A DNA stretch of 64,000 nt from Whalleya microplaca (GCA_022497155.1 MU385737.1:62001-126000), one strand, 5' to 3'; shown: positions 33,414 through 44,708, numbered from the stretch's first letter. The notes: generated by a model not told the origin, from the letters alone. Made by a program: numbers and translations.

Positions 33414-35330
33414 ACCCGTTCACCCGTCTACCAATCCAATCCATGCAAGAAAGGGCAGAGAGAGAGAGAGAATAAAAGAAAAGACAAAAGAAACGAAAAA
33501 GAAATAAAGAAAAAATCGTTATGCCACTATACTGCCTACCTACACCCACCACGTATATGTGCCCTGCCCGGTCTATAGCACCCCACGATCATCAGCCGCT
33601 AGCTACAGTAGCTCCCCCCCAGCTATTCCCTTTGCATACATACACACATACATCACACACCTGACATACATGAGGGCCAATCCCCGTGACCTCTCAATTT
33701 GTATACCTGGTTACATATAGCTATGTAAGCTGTGTACATACATAATAGTAGCTAGGTTAATATCCTAATTAACCTAGCTGCTTACTATACACACCGGTGA
33801 TTTATATATGTATACATAGTCATTCATATATAGTATGTATCTGCTGACTTGAGCCCCCTTGCTTCGGGGCATTGCCTACAGCGCGACTACGACCCGCCCT
33901 TCGTGTCGATCCCCCCTCACGGCCGCCACCAGCACTTCTGCGTCGGCGGCCGCGACCGCGTCGCGAACCTGCTGGCCACCTTCGAGCAGACCGTCGAGGT
34001 CGCCGAGAAAACCCGCCGCCTGATCGACCTGTTCCTGGTCAGCGTGCTGCTGGACGCCGGCGCCGGCACCGCCTGGAGCTTCAAGAGCGCCGAGAACGGG
34101 CGCGTGTACCGGCGGTCCGAGGGCCTCGCCATCGCCTCCCTCGAGATGTTCAAGACCGGCCTCTTCTCCGGCAACCCCGCCAACAAGTTCCAGGTCGACA
34201 AGGACGGGCTGAGCAAGCTCACCGTCGAGCAGCTCGCCAAGGGCATGCAGTCGCGCCCCGGCAACGAGGTCGCGGGGCTCGAGGGCCGCGCCCAGCTCCT
34301 CATCAGGCTCGGCGCCGCACTCGCTGAGAAGCCCGACGTCTTCGGCGACGACGGCCGCCCGGGGAACATCGTCGACTACCTGCTCGCGCACCCGACCACG
34401 CAGGCCTCCTCCACCCCCATCGTGCTCCTGCCCGTGCTCTGGAACGCGCTGATGTCCGGGCTCGCGCCCATCTGGCCCGCGTCGCGCACCGCCATCGACG
34501 GCGTCTCGCTCGGCGACGCCTGGCCGTGCTCCTCGATGCCGCAGCGCCAGCAGCAGCAGCGCGCATCCTCGACGCCCGGGTCGCCCGCCAGCTCCAGCTC
34601 GCCGACGTTCTCGCCCTTCCCGCCCTCGTCGCAGGGCGGCGGCGGCGGCGGCAACAACCGAAACTCGTCGTCGCCGGGCGCGGGCGCGCCCGCCGCCGCC
34701 ACGGCGGAGTGGGAGTCGATCCTGCCGTTCCACAAGCTGACGCAGTGGCTGACGTACAGCCTGATGCAGCCGATGCAGTCCCTGCTAAAAATCCAGTTCG
34801 CGGGCACGGAGCTGCTGACGGGGCTCCCCGAGTACCGCAACGGCGGGCTGTTCATCGACCTGGGGGTGCTGACGCTCAAGAAGGACGACATGGAGCGCGG
34901 CTTGCAGAACTACGCGGACCACGGGCGGCGCACGGGCACGAAGGGCGTCGAGGTAGCGCCCATGTTCGAGCCCGGCGACGACGTCGTGGTCGAGTGGCGC
35001 GGCGTCACCGTCGGGTTTTTGGACAAGTTGTTGGTCGAGGTCAATAAGGCGCTGCGGGAGCAGTTGCAGGGGGGGGAGTTGACGCTTGCGCAGTTGCTTG
35101 AGGCTGGGAGTTGGAAGGTAAGATCCCTTTCTTTTGTGTGTCTTTTTCTCTTATACATACATGTGTATATGGCTATTCCCCGTCTACTTTAAATCGCAGC
35201 CTGCAGGTTTGTGTATACAATGGAACTGACTGAATGGCTTGTCTAGGGTGGTCGCGAAATCGCCGAGGTCAGCCGCCCGAATACGAAAGAACCGCCTATC
35301 CTGATCGATTCAGACGGAACAGTGTTCTAA
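32960..35330 (+). CDS. URC4: Uracil catabolism protein 4-like (URC4/URG3, DUF1688)
   Basis: DUF1688 family protein, 572 aa; relatives are required in the URC pathway for using uracil as nitrogen source. The biochemical step is not settled. Exons: 32960-33358, 33882-35117 and 35247-35330. All joins are in phase 0: CGIIK+RDYDPPFVSIPPHGR, then EAGSWK+GGREIAEVSRPN. The first intron is 523 nt, far longer than others here, and full of simple repeats; the second is 129 nt. Family hallmarks are SIPPHGRHQHFCVGGRDRVA, SEGLAIASLEMFKTGLFSG and FIDLGVLTLK. The N-terminal 60 residues are Ser/Thr-rich. A low-complexity insert of about 55 residues (Q, S, G and P runs, around residues 355-410) interrupts the domain before PFHKLTQWL. 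Coding GC is high. Other URC genes are not in the window. Confidence 0.9.
33359..33881 (+). other. Long repeat-rich intron of the URC4-like gene
   Basis: 523-nt intron with GTACGC donor and CTACAG acceptor. It carries a run of TCTACTG units (33381-33412), GA and AAAGA tracts, and TACATA/TATATA repeats. The length and composition stand out against the other introns (mostly 46-150 nt). Confidence 0.75.
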
Positions 35331-36929
35331 GCGGTTTCTACCTTCTTACATACATAACATACCATACATACATCTCTCATCTTACTTCATTCACCACAAA
35401 CAAACAGACAGCGAGACGCGCCTTTTTTCCTTTTTTTCATTCGACGAGTGGGTGGTACAGGCACCCCCCTACTTACTTTGCATATAATTGCAAATGCATG
35501 CATGAGAAACCAAAAAGACGAAAGAAACTTCGCCGCTACTTACTACCTAGAGATACCGAGACGGAGATAGAGAGAGAAAGAGGGGGGAGAAATAAGGGGA
35601 GAAAGAGGGGGAAGAGGGAAAGAGAGGAGAGGAGAGAGAAACTTCTTGATAACTTGAATTACTTGAATTACCGGAACTTGATACCACCACCAAAAGAATC
35701 ATCGTCATCATCGTCATCATCATCACTTTTTGCCCCTTTGTCGCGGGTTGTTCCATAACTAGAGATTGTTGGGTCGGGTGCGGGTTTTGGGGCTGCTGTC
35801 CTCCCGGCCGTTTTGTCTGTCACAAGGAGGTGGGCCGGGGCAAAAATATTAATGTTTTTCACGTCATCGTCGCAACGACGATATTTTTTTTCGAGCGAGA
35901 TTCTTCATATCCCATTGATCGACATTCGACATTCTTCTCATCGAAGCTTTTATCTCACCTACCGCCTTTGCTTACCATGGTAGGAAGGACTTCGACTTCA
36001 CGTTCAAAAGAAAGAAAGAAAAAAAGAAAACGAAGGCAGATCACTATGGCCTTCTGGCCTTCCGCCTTTTACTACTAAAGTTCTCGAAGATGACGAGTTG
36101 CCAGCCAGTCAGCCGGCCAGAGTGGAGCAAGGAAACAAAAGGAAAAGAGAAAGACCTGGCAAGACTAGGTCGGGTCGGGTCAGGTCGTCCGCATGTACGT
36201 ATGTCAAGACGTGTGACGGGACACGGTACGGCCACGGCACGGCATCTCACGATGAGACAGACAGACCTACCTTCGGATGCGATGGATGGTATTGTGTTGA
36301 CACACTCTCCGTTACTTACCCCTTAGAAGTAAAATAGTAGTAGTGGTAGAATTGCGTAACCTAGGATTTTACATGCCGTCCTCGATACCAGAACTTCGAA
36401 TATTAAGATTCGCGCCGAGACTTATTTTATTTTTATTTCTATGTTCGTGACCTGTGTTTTTTCAGGGATTGTGTACTTTGTATGTGACCCCTTGATAGGA
36501 TGTATTGGACACCAGGAAGGAAAAGTCACCAAGTATAGTGTCTACCTTAAGTGGATGAAGAGCTGCAAAGCCGTCTTATTTTTTGTAATCCGCTTAGCAT
36601 GGGAGTGTGTATGATACAAGACATGCATATACACATATATACACGTAACTACAACCGCATATGCATATCTACCTGGTTCGGTTCGAATACATCTCAGTAG
36701 TAGAAGATGGGTTGTCCCGTCTATGTAATGGTACAGGTACAGCGTAAATAGGCATCGTACACCACACCCACCACCACACCCACCACCACACCCACCACCA
36801 CACCCATCCTAACCACTCTAAGACCTCTAACCCTAAGGTCCCCTAATCAACCCAAGGGCACCAAGCCGAGCCAAGCCCAAACCCCTTTTCTTCCCTTTTC
36901 TCCTTTCCCCCCTCCAGAGTCTAAGTAGT
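35331..36929. other. Convergent intergenic region with simple repeats
   Basis: 3' flanks of URC4-like (+) and OXA1-like (-). It contains a purine tract at 35560-35640, a (CAT/CGT)n tract at 35698-35727, and a CACCCACCA minisatellite at about 36765-36808. No gene is supported. Confidence 0.5.
36765..36808. repeat. CACCCACCA minisatellite
   Basis: Four to five tandem copies of an approximately 11-bp unit built on CACCCACCAC, just before the 3' end of the OXA1-like gene. Non-coding. Confidence 0.7.
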
Positions 36930-38780
36930 CTAGTCCCTCCGGCCCTGCTTCCGCCACCTGAGCTCCTCCAGTCTCCGCTCAGCTTTCTCGCGCTCCTCGC
37001 GCGCGCGGCGCTTCTCGTAGTCCTCAGCAGCCTTATGGCGCTGGTTCTCGGCGGAGGCGCCGAGCTTATCGGAGACGCTCTTGCCCATCTCGCCGACATC
37101 CTTCTTGACGCCGTCCAGGAGCCCGCCTCCCTTGCCTACCGGCTTGTGGGTGCTGCTGCTACCACTGCCGCTACTGGTGGGGGCGGTGGTTCTGGAGATA
37201 CTGCTGCTAGGGCGGGACCGGGGAGCCTGCCAGCCGACCTTGGCGGCGGCGATGGCGGCGGGGCCGGGGGAGGACAGGGACGACGACTTCGACCTGCGCG
37301 GGAGCGGCGGGAGGCCGGCCCAGCGGCGCACCCGCGGGTTCAGCGTCGCCCAGGTCTGGCCGATGGAGGTGACGGAGAAGGTGAAGAAGAACCACTGCAG
37401 GGCCGCGGGCAGCCAGGCGGTGCCGAGGAACATGAGAGGCGGTAGGACCCACATCATGCCCTTCTGCATGTTGGTGTTCGCGGCGCTGGGGTTGACGGCG
37501 TTGGCGGCTTGCATTTGCTGCGCGGGATGTTAGCGCGGGGTATGTACTACTGTGAAAGGTGAAAAGGGAGGTATATATATATCCCTTTCGCCAAAGACGT
37601 ATGTCGATGGTTACGTCGTAGACGGAGGATAAGATAGAGAGGAATGTTAGGAGGTCTTACCTTCATAGCGACCATAGCCAGGCTGACAGATAAGACGGGC
37701 AGGATGTAAAAAGGATCCTGGACCGTCAGATCCGTGAACCAGGCGAAGCCACCGGTCTCGAGGCTAGGCACGGGGATGGCGCACATGGCGCGGGTGAGGC
37801 GGAACATGCCGAAGGTGAAGGGGAGGGTGAGCATGGAGACGAAGGGGCGCCAGAACTGGGCGCCGGTCTGCTGCATGATGGCCTTCATGCGCTGCGAGGC
37901 GAGCATCTGCGCGGAGCGGTCCTGCAGGCGGTAGGCGGCGTCCTGGTACTCGGCCTTGGCCTTCATGAACTCCGGGTTCTGCTGCACCTGCGCCATCAGG
38001 AACTGGTGCTTGCTGCCCGTCAGCGTCGGCTTGAACATGACGCCGCGGAACAGCAGCGCCACCGCCGCGAACGTCGCCCACCACGGCAGCCCCGAGTAGA
38101 CGTAGATGTGCTCCAGCAGCCACTCGCACATGGCCGTCGGGCCGTAGCCGTATTCCAGGCCGAGGTGCTTGAGGTAGCCTATCTGCTCCGGGATGTTGGA
38201 GACGGGCATCAGATCTATATCGGTTATGGGCGTGTCGGTGGTGCATTGCGCTGGGCTCGGATCAATGGGAGCTGTCGTCGGGGTGGTCGTCGAGGCAGCG
38301 TTGACTGGATCGGGGGTGGAAGTGGCAGCGCTCGCCACGGGTTCTTGTGGAGGCTGAGGATCGGGGAGTATGGTTTCTGTCTCTGTCGGAGTCTCCGAAG
38401 CAGCTGGCGTCTCCGTTGGTGGTGTTGGCTGCTGTTTCGATCCGAAAGGCCATAGCGATAGGTTGCGCGAAGCTCCCGAGCCATGGGCAAATACACTTGA
38501 CGCAACACCAATTGACCCGAGACGAGGCTGCCGGGCGCTATATAGAGACGCACATGACGTATCTCGGAGTACGCTCGTTAATCTGGACCGGGGCTGTGCG
38601 CGGGAGAAGTGTCGAATGGAGACTTGCAAAGGTCGAACGGGCTGTGAGACAGCGATCTCAGGATTAGCACACTGATCAACATGCGCATTATTATTATATA
38701 TATACCTGTGTTCGACCAGAGCAAGAATTCCGCACCACGGAGGCCGGGTTCGTTCTTATAAGTCCCCTACTCGGCAGCAT
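36930..38780 (-). CDS. OXA1: Mitochondrial inner-membrane insertase OXA1-like (YidC/Alb3/Oxa1)
   Basis: Inserts mitochondrially made and re-exported proteins into the inner membrane. 547 aa in three exons: 38706-38780, 37661-38641 and 36930-37517. Introns of 64 and 143 nt both have clear CTAA-type branch sites. The first exon supplies the targeting sequence (MLPSRGLIRTNPASVVRNSC, arginine-rich, no acidic residue). Joins are RTQ+PVRPLQVSIRH and VAMK+QMQAANAVNPS. After a Pro/Thr-rich linker (about 85-155) the domain starts at IPEQIGYLKHLGLEYGYGPT. Membrane segments include WWATFAAVALLFRGVMFKPT, PFVSMLTLPFTFGMFRL, FYILPVLSVSLAMVAMK and MWVLPPLMFLGTAWLPAALQ. The C-terminal tail is basic, ending EELRWRKQGRRD, as expected for ribosome contact in the matrix. 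MIM1 lies 2 kb upstream on the same strand. Confidence 0.93.
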
Positions 38781-39148
38781 GGTGGTGGCGGACCAGTCTT
38801 TACAAACCGGTTATAGAGCTTCGGAAGCCAAGTCGAGGCGCGAATTCGTAGATTTTTTTTCTATAGGCATATTATCTCGGGCCAATCGGTGCCGGCTATT
38901 CTCCGGCCCGCTTCTAATCCCCGGATTCACGGCCGGCCAAGGTACGTGGGTACTCAGCAAATGGCATATGCAACTATACTGCTTAAAGGATAAGCTGTCT
39001 TAATTTCCTTCCATATTGCAAGAACAACTACGGTATCGTAGGAAGTCACACGTTAGACAGGTAGGTGATATCACACATGTATCAGCCTTCACCCTCGCTC
39101 TACATGTATCCTTCCCCGTCCTATCTACCTCCTATGTACCATATCTCC
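38781..39148. other. Short intergenic region
   Basis: 5' flank of OXA1-like and 3' flank of the secreted-protein gene. No gene is supported. Confidence 0.45.
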
Positions 39149-39497
39149 TTAATTGCAACTATCACTCTTGCCCTTTCCGCCATCATGGCACCCAGCACCG
39201 CAGAACGCTGTGAACGGCACATCATCATTCCCTTTGCAGAAGAATAGAGACTGATTGGTATGAGCATCGTCATGTGGCTGTCCCGCATTGCTCAAAGAGT
39301 TGTAGATATCTTGGAAATAGTTGCCTAGATTTAATATGTTAATAATTGAAAGCTCTTGGGAAGGAAATTCTGGTTTATATACCCTTCTTGAGAAGATTGT
39401 AGCCGCAGTAATAGATCCCATCCACACAATTATCGGCGATGGCAACTGCGGACAGAGAAGCACCGAGTGCTATGGCAGTAAGGATAAAATTGACCAT
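39149..39497 (-). CDS. Small secreted cysteine-rich protein (effector-type candidate)
   Basis: 96-aa predicted secreted protein. Exons: 39383-39497 and 39149-39324, with a 58-nt intron (GTATAT donor, ATCTAG acceptor). The join gives NLLKKG+NYFQDIYNSL. A signal peptide is plain (MVNFILTAIALGASLSAVAI, cleavage probably after AIA). The mature part has seven cysteines: DNCVDGIYYCGYN, SLFFCKGN, FCGAGCHDGG and GKSDSC. I recognise this pattern (CxxGxxYCG ... LFxC ... FC..GCxDGG..SDxC) from families of small secreted proteins in plant-associated ascomycetes. No activity is established for them. The gene sits alone between OXA1 and MIM1, not in a repeat-rich block. Seven cysteines leave one unpaired. 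Confidence 0.8.
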
Positions 39498-40636
39498 GTT
39501 GCCGATGTATTGAGCTGGTAGGTAGAACTAGTAAACCTGGAGCTGTGAATGGGATTCAATTAAGTGTGCATTCTTGGTTAGACGAAGTTCAGCAGACGCT
39601 GATCTTAAATTTATATATTCTCTTCCCGCTGGCTGTTATTCTAGATGTCTACGTTGCCTCCTTCCCCCTATTCTCAACGCTTCTACTGATGTCGTAATAT
39701 CATCACACAATCCCCAGCTTGTCGCTTAACTTATACGGCCAGAACAGTCTTCAAGTGTTAAGCGACACAACACAAGTCATTGTCACATGGGCTGCCGTAG
39801 AGCCAAGGGATATTGTATGAGTCTGGATTGGTAATCGTATTCATTGTGAAGTAGCGTTGTATTGTGTCGAAGGGGTGACTACTGACCTTACCTACCATGA
39901 CCAACAAAGCTGAAGTGACTAACTAGGCGAGGACACACAGATGAGAATCAACGAACACACTTCCAAGATTTGCCTTATCGAGGTGCACAAGGAAAACCGA
40001 CTCATCTATGCTCGATTTTAAGCTTGTGTCTACAGTCTTGGAGTGTGGAGGTGTGTCTAGTATCTCTCTTTTGAGTGAAAGTTCTAGGCTGCTTAATTGT
40101 TGAACAGACTTGAAAGTCACACAACAAGACGTGCCTAGGTCCCGGAGTCAATTCCGGCCAGTATTTCAGTTACATCATCCCTCTAGACTCAGGTCGAGGC
40201 TCTGTTCTTCAACTGTCTCACCCATCAAGAATAGAGGTGAAATTCTCACACAAGCTTGGGCCTAGATTATATCAATCCTGTCATGTCTATGACAATTCAA
40301 AACTGCCAACCGTTTTGCTCTCTCTCCTTGAAAACGGGTATGTTGAAGACCTTGAGACAGTATATACAATCGTCCATCTGCTCGTGTATGTGACAGAACG
40401 CAACGCAACGTCCCAGGAGCTGAGCTTATACACAAACAACGTTTATCCCGAGATATACCTAGTGTCATGCCCTTTTTAATTCGTGGTCCCCGTAGTCTAG
40501 TAGTCAGATCATATCATTTCCTTTCCTCTCGAGAGGCAGAGTGCCTGCGGTATATAACTCCCCAAATCTAACCATTGCCAGAGCTCTACCGCATATATGC
40601 ACACACACAAGTTTTGACTTCCATAGGTAGACCGCA
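39498..40636. other. Intergenic region
   Basis: About 1.1 kb without a supported gene. 40483-40508 resembles the 5' third of an Asp/Glu-type tRNA (CCCCGTAGTCTAGTAGTCAG) but lacks a partner B box. Confidence 0.4.
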
Positions 40637-41076
40637 TTACTCCATACTCGTCAGGTCCTCCAGCCGGGTTCGAGGCTTCGTTGATCGGTCCCGGATCTCG
40701 ATGCCCGGGCCGATGGGGTGGGCTCTCCGCCGGGAGAGGGGGAAGACCTATAAAAATTGTGTCAGTCTTACTTATATGCACTCAAGCTCGACCCTTGAAG
40801 AGTACTGACTCTTGTGCCTCCCCATCCTAATCTGAAAGCAGCTTCATGCGCGAACAGCTCACCAAACCCCAACATCATGCCATTGATAAACGGTAACAGC
40901 AGGTTGATAGCGGCGCCTCGGACCATAGACCAAAAAGTGGGAGGCTTGTAGAGAATGATAGGCGAAGATGACGAAGGGGGCGATGCCGGTATGTCCTCGC
41001 CGGCCGAGTAGTGTTCGCTGTCGGAGTGCATGGTGACGCCGGATTCGGCAAGAGGGTTCGGTTCTTCGGAGGACAT
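40637..41076 (-). CDS. MIM1: Mitochondrial outer-membrane import factor MIM1/TOM13
   Basis: Small single-span outer-membrane protein of the MIM complex, which inserts helical outer-membrane proteins and helps TOM assembly. 125 aa: exons 40810-41076 and 40637-40747, 62-nt intron (GTCAGT donor, GACTGAC branch, TATAG acceptor). The core is strongly conserved: KPPTFWSMVRGAAINLLLPF with INGMMLGFGELFAHEAAFR, and a GxxxN-type transmembrane face. Splicing replaces an unlikely tail with LGWGGTRVFPLSRRRAHP-like sequence (here VFPLSRRAHPIGPGIEIR) ending EDLTSME, as in relatives. I take the ATG at 41076 (MSSEEPNPLAES). The frame is open to 41130, but the extra Leu/His codons come from the CATCTCCAT repeat in the leader. 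Divergent from the UBX gene, with about 800 bp between them. Confidence 0.93.
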
Positions 41077-41890
41077 GGCGGAGTGTGTAAGTGGATGGAG
41101 ATGGAGATGGAGATGTAGATCTATTAACACGCCGAGCTGTTACTGTAGTAAGGAACAAGAAGAAGAAAAAAATGGGCTAGACGGATTTGCTTCAGCTCCC
41201 GGATGTCATGTCGTGGGCTGCTCCTCCATATAGAGCAGTGGTCGGGCACTTCGAGCGTGGGATACCCAAGAGAGACGATGGGTCTGTCGAGGATGTAGCT
41301 TAAATAGGTAAGTCTCAAGGTGAGGGTGGGTAATTATCGATGCAGCTTCACCAATCTGTATTCAAGCTTGCAAAGCAGAGAGAATATAAGCCGGTCGCGC
41401 AGCCTCGGATAATCCGATCCCTGCAAACTCCGAGCATTATCAGATTACCTACATATACATATACATACATGCATCAAACGGGGCTGGAGGCATCGAGATT
41501 AGATAATCCGTGCTTTGGAGGGGTAACCCCACCTTCCACCTCTTCTGCCTCCAGTCCATCTGACCTAATAAGAAGATACGTACCGACGGTAGGTTAGTGC
41601 ATCGCAGACCGCTGTGGGGAGCTTGACGTCGCCAATGAAGCTGCCTACAATCATCTTACAAAGTCCCGTACATACCTCAGGTCCTTAGGTTAGGCGGTTG
41701 TATATGTCATTTTCTTCACTGTTCCTAAGTTGTCCAACGCAGACACTTGAAACAACATCCCAATCTTCAAGCCAAACTTTGTGAACCTAAGTTTTCCACC
41801 TCCGCCCAACACCATCTTCTTCGTGCTGTTGGAACCTTCTTTTCCATCTGTTTGTGCATAGAAACAGGCACCTCCGACATCATCGACACA
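41077..41890. other. Divergent intergenic region, MIM1 and UBX genes
   Basis: Shared 5' flank of MIM1 (-) and the p47-like gene (+). It starts with TGGAGA repeats at 41094-41115, with TACATA repeats near 41450-41470. No gene is supported. Confidence 0.5.
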
Positions 41891-43357
41891 ATGGCGAGCG
41901 GTAGTGTAGATCACGATGCTCTAACCAGCGAGTTCATCGACATGACCGGCACGTCGCCTGGGGAGGTACTATATAATACTCTTGCATATTTACTGTGACA
42001 CCGGCTCATTTGACTAAAGCTGACATTTCATCTCATTCTCTCAGGCCACACAATACCTTTCTGCGAGCAACTGGGATCTTGCCGCCGCGGCTGGAGCTTA
42101 CTTTGCCGACGAGGAGGAAGAGGCAGAGGCTGAAGCCACCGGCCCTACTACATCTTCCAGCAATGTACCTGTGTCGCCCGAGTACACTGGCCCCCGGACT
42201 CTTGATGGCCGACCTGCCCCTCAGGCCATTCCGACCGTTTCCAGCTCATCGAAACGACCGCCCAAGAAGAAGGGACTAGCTACCTTGAGCTCTCTTTCGG
42301 GCGGCCACTCGCACGACCACGACGATGAAGACAGCGATGATGATGACGATGACCCTCACAGAGACACTTATGCCGGGGGAGAGAAGAGTGGTCTGGCTGT
42401 TCAGGATCCGAACCAGCGCGCTGATCCTAAACGCATCATCAACGATCTCCTAGCCAAGGCCAAGAGGTATGTTTCAACACCAATTCAGCCTCCATCCTAC
42501 TACCATCACCCTCTTCGGGGTCTTACATACTGACATACTCTTCTCCTTCTAGCAATGCGCAACGTCCCGAGACCTCATCTTCGCCGGGTCCCTCCAGCGC
42601 CACCCGCTTCCGCGGCAGCGGCCAGACCCTAGGCGGGGAGGGCGCGCCCAGCCGCACCATACCCGACCCCCTCGCCGCCGCCGGCCCCAGTGGAAGCGGC
42701 AGCAGCCGGGCCCGCCCGCAGAACGAGGAGGTGCAGGAGCGGACGCTGCACATATGGCGCGACGGCTTCAGCATCGACGACGGGCAGCTGCGGCGGTTCG
42801 ACGACCCGGCCAACGCCGAGGCCCTGCGCATGATCCAGCAGGGGCGCGCCCCCATCCACCTCATGAACGTCCGCTACGACGAGCCCCTCGACGTCAAGCT
42901 GCAGCAGCACGAGGAGAACTTCCGCCAGCTCCCCAGGGTCTACCGCCCCTTCGGCGGCGAGGGCCGTCGGCTCGGAAGCCCCGTTCCCGGGGATACTTCG
43001 GCTGCCGCTGCTACTGCGGTGCCTACGACTCTTTCCACCTCGAGCACTGCTGCTGCTGCGTCGTCGGTGGCGTCGCCTGCGGCTTCCGCTGGGCCCGCCG
43101 TGGACGAGTCGCAGCCGACCGTCATGATCCGCATCCAGATGCCCGACGGCACGCGTCTGCCCGCTCGGTTTAACACCTCGCAGACGGTCAGCGACGTGTA
43201 CGACTTCATCACGCGGGCGTCCCCCGAGCTGAATGCCGGAGGGTGGGTCCTGGCGACTACGTTCCCGAATAAGGACCACACGGACAAGTCCCTGGTGCTG
43301 GGCGACATGGCCGAGTTCAAGAAGGGCGGTACGGCTATGGTGAAGAGGAACACGTGA
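41891..43357 (+). CDS. UBX-domain Cdc48 cofactor (p47/Shp1/NSFL1C-like)
   Basis: Adaptor linking ubiquitinated substrates to Cdc48/p97, acting in membrane fusion, autophagy and PP1 regulation. 433 aa: exons 41891-41965, 42045-42466 and 42553-43357; introns of 79 and 86 nt. Domain order is complete for the family. An N-terminal UBA (about 1-45) spans the first intron: FIDMTGTSPGE+ATQYLSASNWD. An acidic stretch (EDSDDDDDDPH) and a basic PPKKKG segment follow. The SEP domain (about 230-300) has LHIWRDGFSIDDGQLRRFDD and RAPIHLMNVRYDEPLDV. The C-terminal UBX (about 350-430) has IRIQMPDGTRLPARFNTSQT and ends with VLGDMAEFKKGGTAMVKRN. The Ala/Thr/Ser-rich linker before the UBX is low complexity. Confidence 0.93.
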
Positions 43358-43814
43358 GTGAGTGTCGGCATCGATCAGGATGGTTGTGGATTGACTGACT
43401 GGCTGATTGGTCTGCGGGTCTGCTGGGGAGGGAGGGGGAAGGGGGGTGTTCGTTAGACGGTAGATAATGGAATGGTTTCCGTGTGTGTAGCCCGGCTTTT
43501 CGGCTCTGGCTCTACCTAGATGATGAAAAGAATTACATGATTTTTACGTTGGTCTGGGGATTGACCTGGTCTCCCAAGATATTACTAGAATTGTTGCTCT
43601 CTTATTGCTAAGGTGATTATGTCTGCCAACTAGTGATATGCTGATTATAACTTATGATCATATTGGTAACTATCGCTCCACGGCTAAGCTTCTTTTCACT
43701 GAGGTCTCCTTAATCTACATCTCGGGCGTTTTAAACAAGTCTATACATTACACTCTCAAACCACAAAAATACAAACAGCTCGCCACCTTGCCCAACTAAA
43801 GAACAGACTACCTT
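43358..43814. other. Convergent intergenic region
   Basis: 3' flanks of the UBX gene (+) and the nuclease gene (-). No gene is supported. Confidence 0.45.
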
Positions 43815-44708
43815 CTAACAAGTCGCCAACATATCCCCCAGCGCCGTCTTCTCGGCCTGCGTGACGCTGAGCGCCCAGTAGGTCTTGACCTGGACCCAGG
43901 CGCTGGCGTACTTGCAGTAGAAGCTCGTCAGCGGCGGCTTCCACTTGTCCGGGCTCTTGTCGCTCTTGGACTGGTTCACGTTGTCCGTCACCGCCCACAG
44001 CTGCGGGCGCGTCACGTCGTTGGCGAACTGTTCGCGCTTGGCGGTTGTCCATTTGTTCGCGCCGGACTGTCACCTCTCGTTAGTGGTTGTGTTGTACTTG
44101 CCATTTACCTACCTACCTACGCAAAGAACACAGGCGTAGGTAAATAAATAGGAGGAAGAGGAAAAGTAAGGGTAGGCACGCACAATCCACGCATTCTTCA
44201 ACGGCACCATATGATCGATATCCACGTCCGCGGGCTTGGTCCACACGCCGCCGTCGTAGGGGCTCGTCCACGTGCCCGCCGTCGGGTAGCAGTCGGCGCC
44301 CACGGTCACGCCCGTCCCGTCCCGCCGCAGCACGAACTCCCGCGTGTTGCACGTCCCCGAGATCGTGTCCCACGTCGGGAACAGGTCCCGCTTGTACCCG
44401 CCGTCGTCCGTGCCGGCGCCTACGGTCAGCGCCGCCAGCTGGGTCTTTGCGGCCGCGGGGGTGGGGATGCCGGACTGGAAACGGTGTCAGTGTTTATGTG
44501 TTAGGTATTGTGTGTCTTTGGGGAGCTTGGGGTATGGATATTGTTCGTAGGGAGGTCTTTGTGAGAGAATGGAGTTGGAGTTGGGTGGACGGACTGGACT
44601 AGGCATCGGCATAGGCTCTGCAACGGGAGCAGGAGCGGGAACCGGCGCCGGGAGGGCGAGGACCGCACCCGCGGATAGGAGGCAGCTGAGGGTATACGAG
44701 AGCCTCAT
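43815..44708 (-). CDS. Secreted HNH-type nuclease (DUF1524-like)
   Basis: Predicted extracellular nuclease of the DUF1524/GmrSD C-terminal-like HNH group, 218 aa. Exons: about 44595-44708, 44184-44474 and 43815-44066. A signal peptide (MRLSYTLSCLLSAGAVLALP) leads into a Pro/Ala/Met spacer. The HNH centre is DVDIDHMVPLKNAW, with the catalytic His in IDHMVPL; the second half has QLWAVTDNVNQSKSDK and WKPPLTSFYCKYASAW. Cysteines at CNTREF, CYPTAG, FYCKY and the C-terminal C fit disulfides in a secreted protein. The first intron (120 nt) lacks a canonical donor: GTCCGT at 44594 keeps the frame, but GTCCAG or GTCCAC nearby are alternatives, so the end of exon 1 is uncertain. The second intron (117 nt) has a GTGCGT donor and a GTGACAG acceptor. 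Confidence 0.85.

Noticed and set aside
33876..34733. Long minus-strand open frame (285 codons) across the URC4-like gene
   Set aside because: It is antisense to a conserved exon with high third-position GC, which leaves long stop-free shadows. The translation is Arg/Gly/Ala-rich with no motif.
36765..36808. Regularly spaced CACCCACCA units considered as a CRISPR-like array
   Set aside because: Units are contiguous with no unique spacers, and the host is a eukaryote; this is a minisatellite.
40483..40508. Resemblance to the 5' part of an Asp/Glu tRNA
   Set aside because: There is no T arm or B box in the following 60 bases and no closing acceptor strand; at most a fragment.
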